A stretch of DNA of 64,000 nucleotides, taken from Phycicoccus jejuensis. Its GTDB lineage: Bacteria > Actinomycetota > Actinomycetes > Actinomycetales > Dermatophilaceae. The stretch spans positions 372,001 to 436,000 of the forward strand of contig NZ_JOEE01000002.1 in NCBI RefSeq assembly GCF_000720925.1, written 5' to 3'. The translations under genes and the position numbers were made by a program. Positions within the stretch are counted from its first letter, which is position 1, and the number at the start of each line of letters is the position of its first letter. Below, piece by piece: positions 17,403 through 25,934 of the stretch. The notes under the pieces are model-generated. The model was not told the origin of the DNA. It saw only the letters and a program-made list of their open reading frames with translations, and did not search any database.

Positions 17403-18950
17403 ATGACCACCGAGGCCCTCCAGCGTCCGGCCGCCGCCCACCCGGGCGCGCACGCCGTCGGCAGCAGCGCCGCGCTGCTCGCCCGGCTCGAGCACTCCGC
17501 GGCGCCGGCCCTGCTGACGCCCGACCGCATCCTGACCGGCCACGAGCTCGTCACACGGGCGCGCGCCACCGCCGCGGTCCTCGCCGCGCACGGCGTCGGC
17601 GCCGGCCGCGTGGTTGCGCTGCTCAGCGGGCCCAACGACCCCGACGTCGTCGTCGCCCGGCACGCCGCGCGGCTCGTCGGCAGCACCGTCGTCCACCTGC
17701 GGTCGATGAACCCGCGCAGCGACGAGGAGGAGTTCGCCGTCGAGGCCCAGCTCGACGTCCTCGACCGGACCGGCGCAGACGTCGTCGTCACCGACGCCGC
17801 CTCCGCCGAGCGCTCCGCAGAGCTGCGGGCGCTGCGCCCGGGCCTCCTCGTCGTCCCGACCACGGACGATGCCGGCGCCGCGCCGGCGGTCGCCCCGTGG
17901 GTGAACGACCCCGGTGAGTGCACCGTCGTCGACGTCACGAGCGGCACGACCGGCGCCCCGCGCCTCGTCCGCCAGGGCCACGCGGCGCGTGAGCGCCTCG
18001 TCGCCCGTCTGGCCGACGACCTCGGTCCGGTCCCGACGCGCCTGCTGTCGGTCACCCCGGTCACCCACACGACGGCCCCGATGCTCGACGCCGTCCTCCT
18101 GCGCGGCGGCTCGGTCGTCCTCCACCGCGGCTTCGACCCCGACGCCGTGCTCGACGCCGTGGAGGCGGGCGTCACGGACCTGTACCTCGCCGTGCCGCAC
18201 CTCTGCGCGCTCCTCGACCACCCACGGACGGCGACGGCACGGCTGGACGGGCTGCGCAGGGTCGTCTACAGCGGCACCCCGGCCGCACCGCACCGCGTGG
18301 CCGCCGCGCGCACCGTGTTCGGGGACGCCGTCGCCCAGGTGTACGGGACCACCGAGACCGGCGGTATCAGCGTGCTCACCCCCGAGGACCACGACGAGCC
18401 GCTGCTGCGCGGCACGGTCGGGCGGCCCTTCCCCTGGGTGCAGGTCGAGGTCCGCGACCCCGACTCGGGCTCCCCGTTGCCGCTCGGCCACGTCGGCGCG
18501 GTGTGGGTCCGCTCCGAGACGACGGCCGACGGCTACTGGGCCGAGGACGACACCGACCGGATGGCCCCGGACGGCTGGGTCGGCACCGGCGACCTCGGCG
18601 CCCTCGAGGCCCACGGCCGGATCCGGCTCGTCGGGCGGCTCGGCGGCGTCATCAAGCTGGGCGGGCTCAAGATCCACCCGGCGGCCATCGAGTCCGCGCT
18701 GCGCGAGCACCCGGCCGTGTCCGAGGCCGTCGTCCACGGGCTGCGCGACGCCGAGCGGCGCGAGTCCGTCCACGCGGTCGTCGTGCCCACGGCCGGCTGC
18801 GACGTCGACGAGGCCGAGCTCGTCGCCCACGTGACGCGGCGACTGAGCGCCGCCCACGCACCGACCCGCGTCGTCGTCTGGCGCGGCGTTCCGCTGACCC
18901 GGTCGGGCAAGCCCGACCGCCGCCTGGTCCGAGAGCTCCTGGGGGGATGA
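17403..18950 (+). CDS. Acyl/aryl-adenylating ligase (ANL superfamily)
   Basis: 515 residues. ANL motifs in order: P-loop DVTSGTTGAPRLV (about 179), YGTTETGG (about 314), WVGTGDLG (about 397), RLVGRLGGVIKLGGLKIHP (hinge, about 409) and the C-terminal catalytic lysine in LTRSGKPDRRLV (about 502). It activates a carboxylic acid as an acyl-AMP and usually transfers it to CoA. Placed between a multicopper oxidase and the 3-amino-4-hydroxybenzoate enzymes, its likely substrate is that acid. No carrier protein or acyltransferase gene follows, so the acceptor could be CoA or directly an amine such as the lanthipeptide N-terminus (speculative). The next gene starts inside its stop codon. Confidence 0.85.
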   Translation: MTTEALQRPAAAHPGAHAVGSSAALLARLEHSAAPALLTPDRILTGHELVTRARATAAVLAAHGVGAGRVVALLSGPNDPDVVVARHAARLVGSTVVHLRSMNPRSDEEEFAVEAQLDVLDRTGADVVVTDAASAERSAELRALRPGLLVVPTTDDAGAAPAVAPWVNDPGECTVVDVTSGTTGAPRLVRQGHAARERLVARLADDLGPVPTRLLSVTPVTHTTAPMLDAVLLRGGSVVLHRGFDPDAVLDAVEAGVTDLYLAVPHLCALLDHPRTATARLDGLRRVVYSGTPAAPHRVAAARTVFGDAVAQVYGTTETGGISVLTPEDHDEPLLRGTVGRPFPWVQVEVRDPDSGSPLPLGHVGAVWVRSETTADGYWAEDDTDRMAPDGWVGTGDLGALEAHGRIRLVGRLGGVIKLGGLKIHPAAIESALREHPAVSEAVVHGLRDAERRESVHAVVVPTAGCDVDEAELVAHVTRRLSAAHAPTRVVVWRGVPLTRSGKPDRRLVRELLGG

Positions 18951-19804
18951 CCGTGCCGACCACCACGACCGGCCCACGCACCACGCGCCTGCGCCGCCTC
19001 TACCGTCACGGCCCCCACGGGCTCCTCGTCACGCCGCTCGACCACACCCTCGCCTGCGGGCCGGTGACGAGCCCCGGCCGCAGCCTCGACGACCTCGTCG
19101 CCGCGCTGGCGGCGGGCGGCTCGGACGCCGTCGTCCTGCACAAGGGGGCGGTCCGGCACGTGGCTCCCGAGCACCTCGCCGCCGTCTCGCTCGTCGTGCA
19201 CCTCAACGGCAGCACCGCCTCGGCCATCGACCCCGACGACAAGGTGATGCTCACCTCGGTCGAGGAGGCCCTCCGGCTCGGTGCCGACGCGGTGAGCGTC
19301 CACGTCAACCTCGGGTCGGTCACGGAGGCGAGGCAGCTGGCCGACCTCGCCGCCGTCGCCGCCGCCTGCGACCGCTGGAACCTGCCGCTGCTCGTCATGG
19401 TCTACCCGCGCGGTCCCGCCGTCCTCGACTCTGCCGACCCCGAGCTGCTCCTGCGGGCCGTCACCGTCGCCGCCGATCTCGGGGCCGACCTCGTGAAGAC
19501 CGCAGCCCCCCGCGACGTCGCCACGACCCGCGACCTCGTCGAGAGCTGCCCCGTGCCCCTGCTCCTTGCCGGCGGACCCCCCCGGGCCACCGAGCGCGAG
19601 CTGGTCGCCGACGTGCGTCGCGCCCTCGCCGGGGGCGTCGGTGGGCTCGCCATGGGTCGGGCGCTGTTCCGCGCCGCCGACCCCCGCCGCACGACCGCCA
19701 CCGTGGCGGCCCTGATCCACCAGAGACCGGGACTCGTCGCGAGCCCGCACACCCACCAGGAAGGAATGACCCATGTCGACGACGACCAGGCTGTGCTGGC
19801 TTGA
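18947..19804 (+). CDS. DhnA/LacD-type class I aldolase, GriI-like (aspartate semialdehyde + DHAP)
   Basis: 285 residues. It belongs to the family of fructose-bisphosphate aldolase class I DhnA and 2-amino-3,7-dideoxy-hept-6-ulosonate synthase. Recognisable parts are VTPLDHTLACGP near the N-terminus, VYPRGP, the Schiff-base lysine in DLVKTAAPRD (about 184), LLLAGGPP and the phosphate-binding GGLAMGRALF. In grixazone biosynthesis the homologue GriI condenses aspartate semialdehyde with dihydroxyacetone phosphate to the C7 precursor of 3-amino-4-hydroxybenzoate. The partner enzyme (GriH type) is encoded directly downstream, overlapping by 32 bases, which makes this role much more likely than general aromatic synthesis. 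It overlaps the ligase gene by four bases (ATGA). Confidence 0.85.
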   Translation: MTVPTTTTGPRTTRLRRLYRHGPHGLLVTPLDHTLACGPVTSPGRSLDDLVAALAAGGSDAVVLHKGAVRHVAPEHLAAVSLVVHLNGSTASAIDPDDKVMLTSVEEALRLGADAVSVHVNLGSVTEARQLADLAAVAAACDRWNLPLLVMVYPRGPAVLDSADPELLLRAVTVAADLGADLVKTAAPRDVATTRDLVESCPVPLLLAGGPPRATERELVADVRRALAGGVGGLAMGRALFRAADPRRTTATVAALIHQRPGLVASPHTHQEGMTHVDDDQAVLA

Positions 19805-20885
19805 CCTGCGCGAGGCGACGTCCCGGGACGCGATCGTCGAGGAGGCCCTGCACCAGGGCATCGACGGCCTCGTCGCGGCTCACCCCTCGGAGCTCGCGGG
19901 CCTGCCGCCCTCCATCGACCGCGTGCTCCTCTCGGAGGAGCCCGTCACACCCGGCACCGACCTCGGCGTCGCCGACGTCGTCGTGGCCCCCATGACACCG
20001 ACCGAGCGGCAGACCCTCGAGGCGGCACACCCCGACGTGCGCTTCGGCGTCTACGTCGACGTCGCCGACGCCCCGACGCTCGAGGACGCCTGCCGCGCCG
20101 CGAGCACGCAGGACCTGACGGTCATCCGGTTCCGCGACCCCACGAAGATCCCGCTCGAGATCGTGCTCGCGGCGGCCGACGCCTGCGACGGCTCGGTCGT
20201 GACGATGGCCGGTGACCTCGAGGAGGCGCAGATCATCTACACCGTCCTGGAGCACGGGTCGGACGGCGTCGCGCTGCGGGCCCGCGCCGTGGGTGAGGCC
20301 ACCGCGCTGCGGGCGGCCGCCCTCGGCGGGTCCGACCCGGTCAAGCTCGACGAGCTGCGGGTCGTGCGCACGACGCACGTCGGGATGGGCGAGCGCGCGT
20401 GCATCGACACCTGTTCCTACCTCGGCCTCGACGAGGGGATCCTCGTGGGCTCGACGTCGAAGGGCCAGGTGCTCTGCGTCAGCGAGACGCACCCGCTGCC
20501 GTACATGCCGACACGTCCCTTCCGCGTCAACGCCGGGGCCATCCACTCGTACACGCTCGGCGAGAACGGCCGCACCCGCTACCTCTCGGAGCTGCGGGCC
20601 GGGGACCGCGTCACCGCGGTGCGCACCGACGGCAGCACCCGCCTCGTGACGGTCGGCCGCGTCAAGATCGAGAGCCGCCCGCTCATCAGCATCGACGCCG
20701 AGAGCTCGGACGGACGCGCCGTCAACCTCATCCTCCAGCACGACTGGCACGTGCGCGTGCTCGGCCCGGGCGCGGAGGTCCTCAACAGCACCGAGCTGCG
20801 CCCGGGGCACATCGTCCTCGGGCACCTCCCGACCGCCGACCGGCACGTCGGGTACCCGATCCGGGAGTTCTGCCGCGAGCAGTGA
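19773..20885 (+). CDS. 3-dehydroquinate synthase II family, GriH-like 3-amino-4-hydroxybenzoate synthase
   Basis: 370 residues, the usual size of the family. The conserved C-terminal half is clear: VGMGERACIDTCSYL, GILVGSTSKGQVLCVSE, RPFRVNAGAIHSY and the region around LILQHDWHVRVLGPG. In archaea such proteins make 3-dehydroquinate; in Streptomyces griseus GriH closes and aromatises the GriI product to 3-amino-4-hydroxybenzoic acid. The adjacent GriI-like aldolase supports the second role. The ATG at 19773 lies inside the aldolase gene, with AGGAAGGA upstream. The aromatic acid contains an o-aminophenol, the natural substrate class of the oxidase at the head of this operon. Confidence 0.87.
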   Translation: MSTTTRLCWLDLREATSRDAIVEEALHQGIDGLVAAHPSELAGLPPSIDRVLLSEEPVTPGTDLGVADVVVAPMTPTERQTLEAAHPDVRFGVYVDVADAPTLEDACRAASTQDLTVIRFRDPTKIPLEIVLAAADACDGSVVTMAGDLEEAQIIYTVLEHGSDGVALRARAVGEATALRAAALGGSDPVKLDELRVVRTTHVGMGERACIDTCSYLGLDEGILVGSTSKGQVLCVSETHPLPYMPTRPFRVNAGAIHSYTLGENGRTRYLSELRAGDRVTAVRTDGSTRLVTVGRVKIESRPLISIDAESSDGRAVNLILQHDWHVRVLGPGAEVLNSTELRPGHIVLGHLPTADRHVGYPIREFCREQ

Positions 20886-20940
20886 CCCGAGGTCAACCAC
20901 CCCCGTGCCCCGTTCCGGCACACCACGAAAGGAAGCCACC

Positions 20941-21381
20941 ATGTCCGCACACACCATCGCCGACGCGCCCCTCGCGGCCCCGGCCGCCCGTCCCACCGCG
21001 TCCACCCTGGTGACGGCGACGGTCCGCGCGGCCGTCGTCGCCGTCGTCGTCAACGTCCTCGTCCACACCATCGCCCGGGTGACCGGCGTCGAGACCGTGC
21101 TCACCCCGCCCGGTGCCGCCCCCGTCACCGTCGCGCCGTTCGCCGTCGTGACGATGACGCTCGTCCCGATCGTCGTCGGCGGGGTGGCGCTCGTGCTCTT
21201 CTCCCGCGTCTCGCCGGCGAGCGCCCGGGCGCTGCCCTGGGTCGGGCTGCTCATCGGCGTCGGCACCGTCGTGATGCCCCTGTCGATGGGTGGGGCCCTC
21301 GGCGGTCGGCTGGTCCTCGCGGCGATGCACGTCGTCACCGGCATCGCCTGGTTCGTCAGCGTGAAGCGCGTGCGCGCCTGA
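20941..21381 (+). CDS. Four-helix membrane protein, DUF6069-like
   Basis: 146 residues with four predicted membrane helices (about 23-45, 62-86, 97-116 and 121-140) and short loops. The composition and layout fit the DUF6069 family of small actinobacterial membrane proteins, whose function is unknown. It is 55 bases after the GriH-like gene, with ribosome binding site GAAAGGAAG, and is followed by a long terminator hairpin, so it is probably the last gene of the aminohydroxybenzoate operon. A role in immunity, export or membrane protection is possible but not shown. Confidence 0.7.
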   Translation: MSAHTIADAPLAAPAARPTASTLVTATVRAAVVAVVVNVLVHTIARVTGVETVLTPPGAAPVTVAPFAVVTMTLVPIVVGGVALVLFSRVSPASARALPWVGLLIGVGTVVMPLSMGGALGGRLVLAAMHVVTGIAWFVSVKRVRA

Positions 21382-21392
21382 GACGCGACGTC

Positions 21393-21435
21393 GACGAGAA
21401 GGTCCACCGGCAGGTTGCCGGTGGACCTTCTCGTC
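21393..21435. terminator. Perfect 20-bp hairpin ending the aminohydroxybenzoate operon
   Basis: Arms GACGAGAAGGTCCACCGGCA (21393-21412) and its exact reverse complement (21416-21435) around a three-base loop, 12 bases after the stop of the membrane protein gene. There is no T-tract. It separates the lanthipeptide island from the sugar transporter. Confidence 0.8.
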
Positions 21436-21585
21436 TCGTCGGCCGGAGAGCCCGACCTTCGACAGCGGTGACGCGGATCACGCACGCGTGCTCGCGGCTG
21501 CGACGACGGGGGCTAGCGTCGCCCGGGTCCGTGGTCGAGAAGCGTGCCGCAGGCGATCCCGCCCGCACCACTCCCCGGAGTCCGC

Positions 21586-22893
21586 ATGCCCCTGACCCGT
21601 CGCCAGCTCCTCGCCGCCGCCGGTGCCGCCTCGGCACCCCTCGCGCTCAGCGCGTGCGGTGGCTTCTCCACCTCCGGCCGGGACAGCGGCGCATCCGCCT
21701 CCTCCGGCACCGTCACGTTCACGACGTGGGGCACCGACGCCGAGCTCGCCGGCCTCCGTGCCGCCATCTCCTCCTTCGAGCAGGCGAACAGCGGCGTCAA
21801 GGTCACGCTGAACTCGGTGCCGTACGAGCAGATGTTCACGACGATCGACGCCCAGCTGCAGGCCGGCAACCCGCCGGACGTCTTCCGCGTCCCGTACTAC
21901 ACGTTCGGCAGCTACGCCGGCCGCGGGCAGCTGCTCGACCTGAGCAGCCACCTCGACAGCGGCTTCTCCGACCGGTTCACCCCCCAGGCGTGGGCCGCGG
22001 TCCAGAACGGCGGCAAGCCCTACGGCGTCCCGCACCACACCGACACCTCTGTCATCCTCTACAACAAGGCGTTGATGGAGTCGGCCGGCGTGACCGACGT
22101 CCCGACGCGCATCGAGGACGCGTGGACCTGGCAGGAGTTCGAGGACGTCGCGAAGCGCCTGCGGCAGAAGCTCCCCGACGACAAGTGGCCCTTCGCGTAC
22201 AACTGGCAGGGCAACGGCGTGACGCGCTGGCTCAGCTGGCTCTTCGAGGCCGACGGCCGCTTCCTCACGGAGGACCTGACGGCGGCGGCCATCGACTCCG
22301 ACGCCGGCCGGGCCGCGGTCGAGTTCACGCAGGGCTTCTTCCGGCAGAACCTGGTGCCGCAGAACAGCTCCGTCAAGTCGTCGACCTACGCCGCGGACCT
22401 CTGGTACTCGGGCACGACGGCGATGAACTTCGGCGGCGCCTTTCTCGTCCCGGACGCCACGACCACCGCCGGCTTCGAGTGGGGCGTCACGTTCCCGCCG
22501 AAGAACGTCCGCTCCGCCGGCGACTTCGGCGGCAACGCCCTCGTCGCGACGAAGGCCGCCAAGGACCCCGCGCTCGTGGCGAAGTTCCTCGACCACGTGA
22601 CGCAGAAGCAGCCGATGGCCGACTTCTGCGCCGGCGCGTCGCTGCTGCCCACGCGCGCCGACCTCGTGCAGGAGGGCATCGAGTTCACGGTCCGCCCCGA
22701 GCTCTCGCCCGTCTTCGTCGCCCAGGCCGGCGCCGTGCTGCCGCGGGACTCCGGGCAGGTCGCCTCGCCGTCGATGTCGGCGATCATCACCGTCCTCAAG
22801 GACCAGCTCGAGGAGGCGTTCGTCGGCGACCAGGACGCCGCGACGACCGTGCGCAACCTCGCCGACGGCATCGGCGCCGCCGTCGCGCGGTGA
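21586..22893 (+). CDS. Sugar ABC transporter substrate-binding lipoprotein
   Basis: 435 residues. The N-terminus MPLTRRQLLAAAGAASAP has a twin-arginine motif and is followed by the lipobox LSAC, so this is a membrane-anchored extracellular lipoprotein, perhaps Tat-exported. The body matches the extracellular solute-binding family 1: ITFTTWGTDAE-like start, NPPDVFRVPYY and GGFEWGVTFPP-type segments. It should capture a sugar or oligosaccharide for the two permeases that follow, with four-base overlaps throughout. The ATG at 21586 is preferred to the in-frame 21544 start because the signal sequence starts there. No TGAC-N4-GTCA operator precedes it. Confidence 0.88.
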   Translation: MPLTRRQLLAAAGAASAPLALSACGGFSTSGRDSGASASSGTVTFTTWGTDAELAGLRAAISSFEQANSGVKVTLNSVPYEQMFTTIDAQLQAGNPPDVFRVPYYTFGSYAGRGQLLDLSSHLDSGFSDRFTPQAWAAVQNGGKPYGVPHHTDTSVILYNKALMESAGVTDVPTRIEDAWTWQEFEDVAKRLRQKLPDDKWPFAYNWQGNGVTRWLSWLFEADGRFLTEDLTAAAIDSDAGRAAVEFTQGFFRQNLVPQNSSVKSSTYAADLWYSGTTAMNFGGAFLVPDATTTAGFEWGVTFPPKNVRSAGDFGGNALVATKAAKDPALVAKFLDHVTQKQPMADFCAGASLLPTRADLVQEGIEFTVRPELSPVFVAQAGAVLPRDSGQVASPSMSAIITVLKDQLEEAFVGDQDAATTVRNLADGIGAAVAR

Positions 22894-23852
22894 GCACCGT
22901 CCCCGCCGCGACCGCGGCCACCGCTCCGCCCGGCGTCCGGGCACCGGACCCACCGCGCCGGGGCCGGCGGGGGCCCCGGCGTGGCGCCGTCAAGGAGGCG
23001 CTCGCCGCCTACGGCTTCCTCGCGCCCGGCCTCGTGCTGCTGGGCACCTTCGTCTTCGTCCCCCTGGCCGGCGCCGCAGCCCTCAGCCTGCAGCGCACCA
23101 ACGGGTTCGGCGACGGGGTGTGGGTCGGCCTCGACAACTACGCGCGGCTGTTCACCGACCCGGTCTTCTGGCGGGCGACGCTCAACACCGTCCTCTTCAC
23201 CCTCGTCGTGACGCCGGGGTCGATGGCCCTCGGGCTGGGGGCGGCCGTGCTCCTCAACTCGGTGCTCCCGGCGCGCGGCCTCTTCCGGTCCGTGCTCATC
23301 CTCCCGATGGCCGTCAGCGGCGTCGCGACGGCGCTCGTCGGCGTCCTCGTGTTCGACCAGAACAGCGGCTTCGCCAACGCCGTCCTGCGCGCCCTCGGCC
23401 TCCCCGGGGTCGACTGGCAGTCGGGCGGGACGGCGGCGTTCGTCACCGTCGTGCTCGTGACCCTGTGGTGGAGAACCGGGTTCAACATGCTCATCTACCT
23501 GGCCGGCCTCCAGGGCATCGGCCGCGAGACGCTCGAGGCGGCGACGCTCGACGGCGCCGGGCCGTGGCAGCGGTTCCGGTACGTCGTCGTGCCGATGCTC
23601 GGGCCGTCGTCGTTCTTCCTCGTCGTCATGAACGTCATCTACTCGTTCCAGGTGTTCGACATCGTCTTCGTCCTCACCGGCGGCGGCCCGCGCAACGCGA
23701 CCACGGTGCTCGTCACCTACGCCTACGACAACGGCTTCGTCACGCGTGACCAGGGGTACGCCGCGACGATCGGCGTCTTCCTCCTCGTCGTCAGCCTCGC
23801 GTTCACCTGGCTGCGCTGGCGCACGAGCCGCACCAAGGACCTCGTCGGATGA
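22890..23852 (+). CDS. Sugar ABC transporter permease (MalF/UgpA type)
   Basis: 320 residues with six membrane helices. The conserved EAA loop reads EAATLDGAGPWQRFRYVVVPML, which docks onto the ATPase. The N-terminal 35 residues are Pro/Arg-rich and cytoplasmic. The GTG start overlaps the stop of the binding-protein gene. It forms the heterodimeric channel with the following permease. No ATPase gene is in this operon; CUT1 systems of actinobacteria commonly use a shared MsiK-type ATPase encoded elsewhere. Confidence 0.88.
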   Translation: MSTVPAATAATAPPGVRAPDPPRRGRRGPRRGAVKEALAAYGFLAPGLVLLGTFVFVPLAGAAALSLQRTNGFGDGVWVGLDNYARLFTDPVFWRATLNTVLFTLVVTPGSMALGLGAAVLLNSVLPARGLFRSVLILPMAVSGVATALVGVLVFDQNSGFANAVLRALGLPGVDWQSGGTAAFVTVVLVTLWWRTGFNMLIYLAGLQGIGRETLEAATLDGAGPWQRFRYVVVPMLGPSSFFLVVMNVIYSFQVFDIVFVLTGGGPRNATTVLVTYAYDNGFVTRDQGYAATIGVFLLVVSLAFTWLRWRTSRTKDLVG

Positions 23853-24703
23853 GCACCGCCGCCCCCGTCCGCGCCCACCGCCGGCGCCGCCGCGACCGGT
23901 GGATGCCGGCCCGCCTCGCTGCTGCCGTCGTCGTCTCGCTCGTCACGCTGTTCCCGCTCTACTGGATGGTCGTCGTCGCGCTGACCTCCCGCTCGGAGCT
24001 GCTCGGCGGCACGCTGCGCCTCGTCCCGCGGGAGCTGACGCTCGACAACTTCCGCCGGGTCCTCGACGCCTTCCCCGTCGCCGCGTGGGTCGGCAACTCC
24101 GTCGCGATCTCGCTCACCGTGGCGCTGCTCTCGGTGACGGTGAGCATGCTCGCGGGGTACGCGTTCGCGCAGCTGCGCTTCCCGGGGTCGACCGCGCTGT
24201 TCCTGCTCACGGTGGCCACGGTGATGATCCCGCTCCAGGTGATCATGGTGCCGCTGTTCCGGATCGTCACCTCGATGGGCCTGTTCGGCAGCTACTGGGC
24301 GGTCATCCTGCCGACGGCGGCCAGCGGCTTCGGCGCCTTCCTCGCGCGGCAGTTCGTCCTCGCCATCCCGCGCGAGCTCATCGACGCCGCCCGGGTCGAC
24401 GGCGCCGGCCACCTGCGGATCTTCCGTTCGATCGTCCTGCCGCTCAGCCGGCCGCTGCTCGCGGTGCTGTTCTTCATGACGCTGCTGTCGTCGTGGAACG
24501 ACCTCGCGTGGCCGCTGGTCGCGTTGCAGGACAACGCCCTCTACACGCTGCCCATCGGGCTGCTCTACCTCCAGGGGCAGCTCGGGTCCGACTACGGCGG
24601 CACGATGGCCTTCGCGATCATCACGGTCGCCCCGATGGTCGCGCTCTTCCTCGTCGCCCAGCGCTACTTCGTCGAAGGGTTCGCGCGCACCGGCATCCGC
24701 TGA
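23849..24703 (+). CDS. Sugar ABC transporter permease (MalG/UgpE type)
   Basis: 284 residues with six membrane helices; the EAA loop reads IDAARVDGAGHLRIFRSIVLPL. It is the second channel subunit of the transporter, beginning four bases before the end of the first permease gene. The operon ends here, 54 bases before the convergent end of the FAD monooxygenase gene, and no ATPase follows. Confidence 0.88.
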   Translation: MSTAAPVRAHRRRRRDRWMPARLAAAVVVSLVTLFPLYWMVVVALTSRSELLGGTLRLVPRELTLDNFRRVLDAFPVAAWVGNSVAISLTVALLSVTVSMLAGYAFAQLRFPGSTALFLLTVATVMIPLQVIMVPLFRIVTSMGLFGSYWAVILPTAASGFGAFLARQFVLAIPRELIDAARVDGAGHLRIFRSIVLPLSRPLLAVLFFMTLLSSWNDLAWPLVALQDNALYTLPIGLLYLQGQLGSDYGGTMAFAIITVAPMVALFLVAQRYFVEGFARTGIR

Positions 24704-24757
24704 GCGCGGTCCGGCCCCGCGCATCACCGTGCCGGGCGGACACGGAGGACGTGGCGG

Positions 24758-25933
24758 TCAGCTCGGCGGGAGCCAGCCGAGCGGGGCGAGCAGCTCGTCC
24801 TGCGCGGACAGCGAGGCACCAGCCACCAGCTGGGCGTCCCGGACGTCGCGCCACGGCCCGTCCGGGACGTGCAACGTCGCCGCGAGGTGACGGGAGGCGA
24901 CCTGCGCCTGCGCGGCCCGCGGCGCCCGGAGCCGGCTGTAGCCGGCGAGGCGGTCGGCCACCCCGGTCGACCCCGGGGCCCCGAGGCAGCGGCCGAGCAC
25001 CCAGGCGTCCTCGAGACCCTGGTTCACGCCCTGCGCGGCGAAGGGGAGCATGGGGTGGGCGGCGTCCCCGATGAGGACGACCCGGCCGTCGGCGAGACGG
25101 TGCAGCGGCTCGCGGTCGTGCAGGGCCCAGGCGCTCGTCGCCCCGACGCGGGCGACGATCCCCGCCAGGAGGTCGTCCCAGCCGAGGTAGGCGGCAAGCA
25201 GCTCGTCGACCGGAGCCGGGGCGGTCCAGTCCTCCCCGCCGCGGGTGGAGGGCACGACGGCGACGATGTTGAGCATCTCGCCACCGCGGATCGGGTAGAC
25301 GACGGCGTGCGAGCCGGCCCCCACCCAGATCCGCACGACGGGCTGCGCGGCCTCGGGCGGACACAGCATCGTCGGGACCAGGGCCCGGTAGGCCGCGAGC
25401 CCGCTCGCGACGGGGGCGTCCGGGGCGAAGACCCCCCGCACGGTGGAGCGGATGCCGTCCGCCCCGACGACGAGGGACCCCTCCTCCACGGTGTCGTCGT
25501 CGAGCGTCACCCGGGCCCCCTCGGCCCCGGTCTCGACCGCCGTCACGCAGGCCCCGAGCCGGAGGGTGTCGTCCGGCACGGCCTTGAGCAGCGCGTGCTG
25601 GAGGTCGGCCCGGTGCACCGCGAGGTACGGCGCGCCGTAGCGGTCCTCGCAGGTGTCGCCGAGCTCGGTGCGGCTGATCACCTCGCCGCGCCACGACCGC
25701 ACCTCGCGGTAGGAAACCGCCACCGCGCGCTCGAGCACCTCGTTCAGGACTCCGGTCTGCCGCAGCAGGTTGACCGACCGGGGGGAGAGCTGGACCCCGG
25801 CGCCGATCTCGTCGAGCGACGACGCCCGCTCGAGGACGGTGCTGCGGTGGCCGAGCCCGCCGAGGGTGGCCGCCAGCATGAGGCCGGCCATCCCCCCACC
25901 GACGACGACGGGGTGCGGTGCGCGCGCCGTCAT
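24758..25933 (-). CDS. FAD-dependent aromatic hydroxylase (salicylate hydroxylase-like)
   Basis: 391 residues of the class A flavoprotein monooxygenase family. The FAD motif GGGMAG (about 12), the DG motif GADGIRSTVR (about 155) and the GD motif LIGDAAHPMLPFAAQG (about 290) are all present. Such enzymes use NAD(P)H and O2 to hydroxylate aromatic rings, as salicylate and 3-hydroxybenzoate hydroxylases do. It is the last gene of a minus-strand operon with the atypical regulator (one base between them), which has a regulon operator upstream. It may tailor the aminohydroxybenzoate or an aromatic residue in one of the peptides; which one is unknown. Confidence 0.85.
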   Translation of the reverse strand: MTARAPHPVVVGGGMAGLMLAATLGGLGHRSTVLERASSLDEIGAGVQLSPRSVNLLRQTGVLNEVLERAVAVSYREVRSWRGEVISRTELGDTCEDRYGAPYLAVHRADLQHALLKAVPDDTLRLGACVTAVETGAEGARVTLDDDTVEEGSLVVGADGIRSTVRGVFAPDAPVASGLAAYRALVPTMLCPPEAAQPVVRIWVGAGSHAVVYPIRGGEMLNIVAVVPSTRGGEDWTAPAPVDELLAAYLGWDDLLAGIVARVGATSAWALHDREPLHRLADGRVVLIGDAAHPMLPFAAQGVNQGLEDAWVLGRCLGAPGSTGVADRLAGYSRLRAPRAAQAQVASRHLAATLHVPDGPWRDVRDAQLVAGASLSAQDELLAPLGWLPPS

Positions 25934-25934
25934 C

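Noticed and set aside
19773-20885. 3-dehydroquinate synthase II acting in general shikimate synthesis
   Set aside because: Bacteria use AroB for that step; the adjacent GriI-like aldolase and oxidase point to aminohydroxybenzoate.
21469-21480. TGACGCGGATCA before the sugar transporter as a further regulon operator
   Set aside because: One half site is mismatched and no tandem copy accompanies it.
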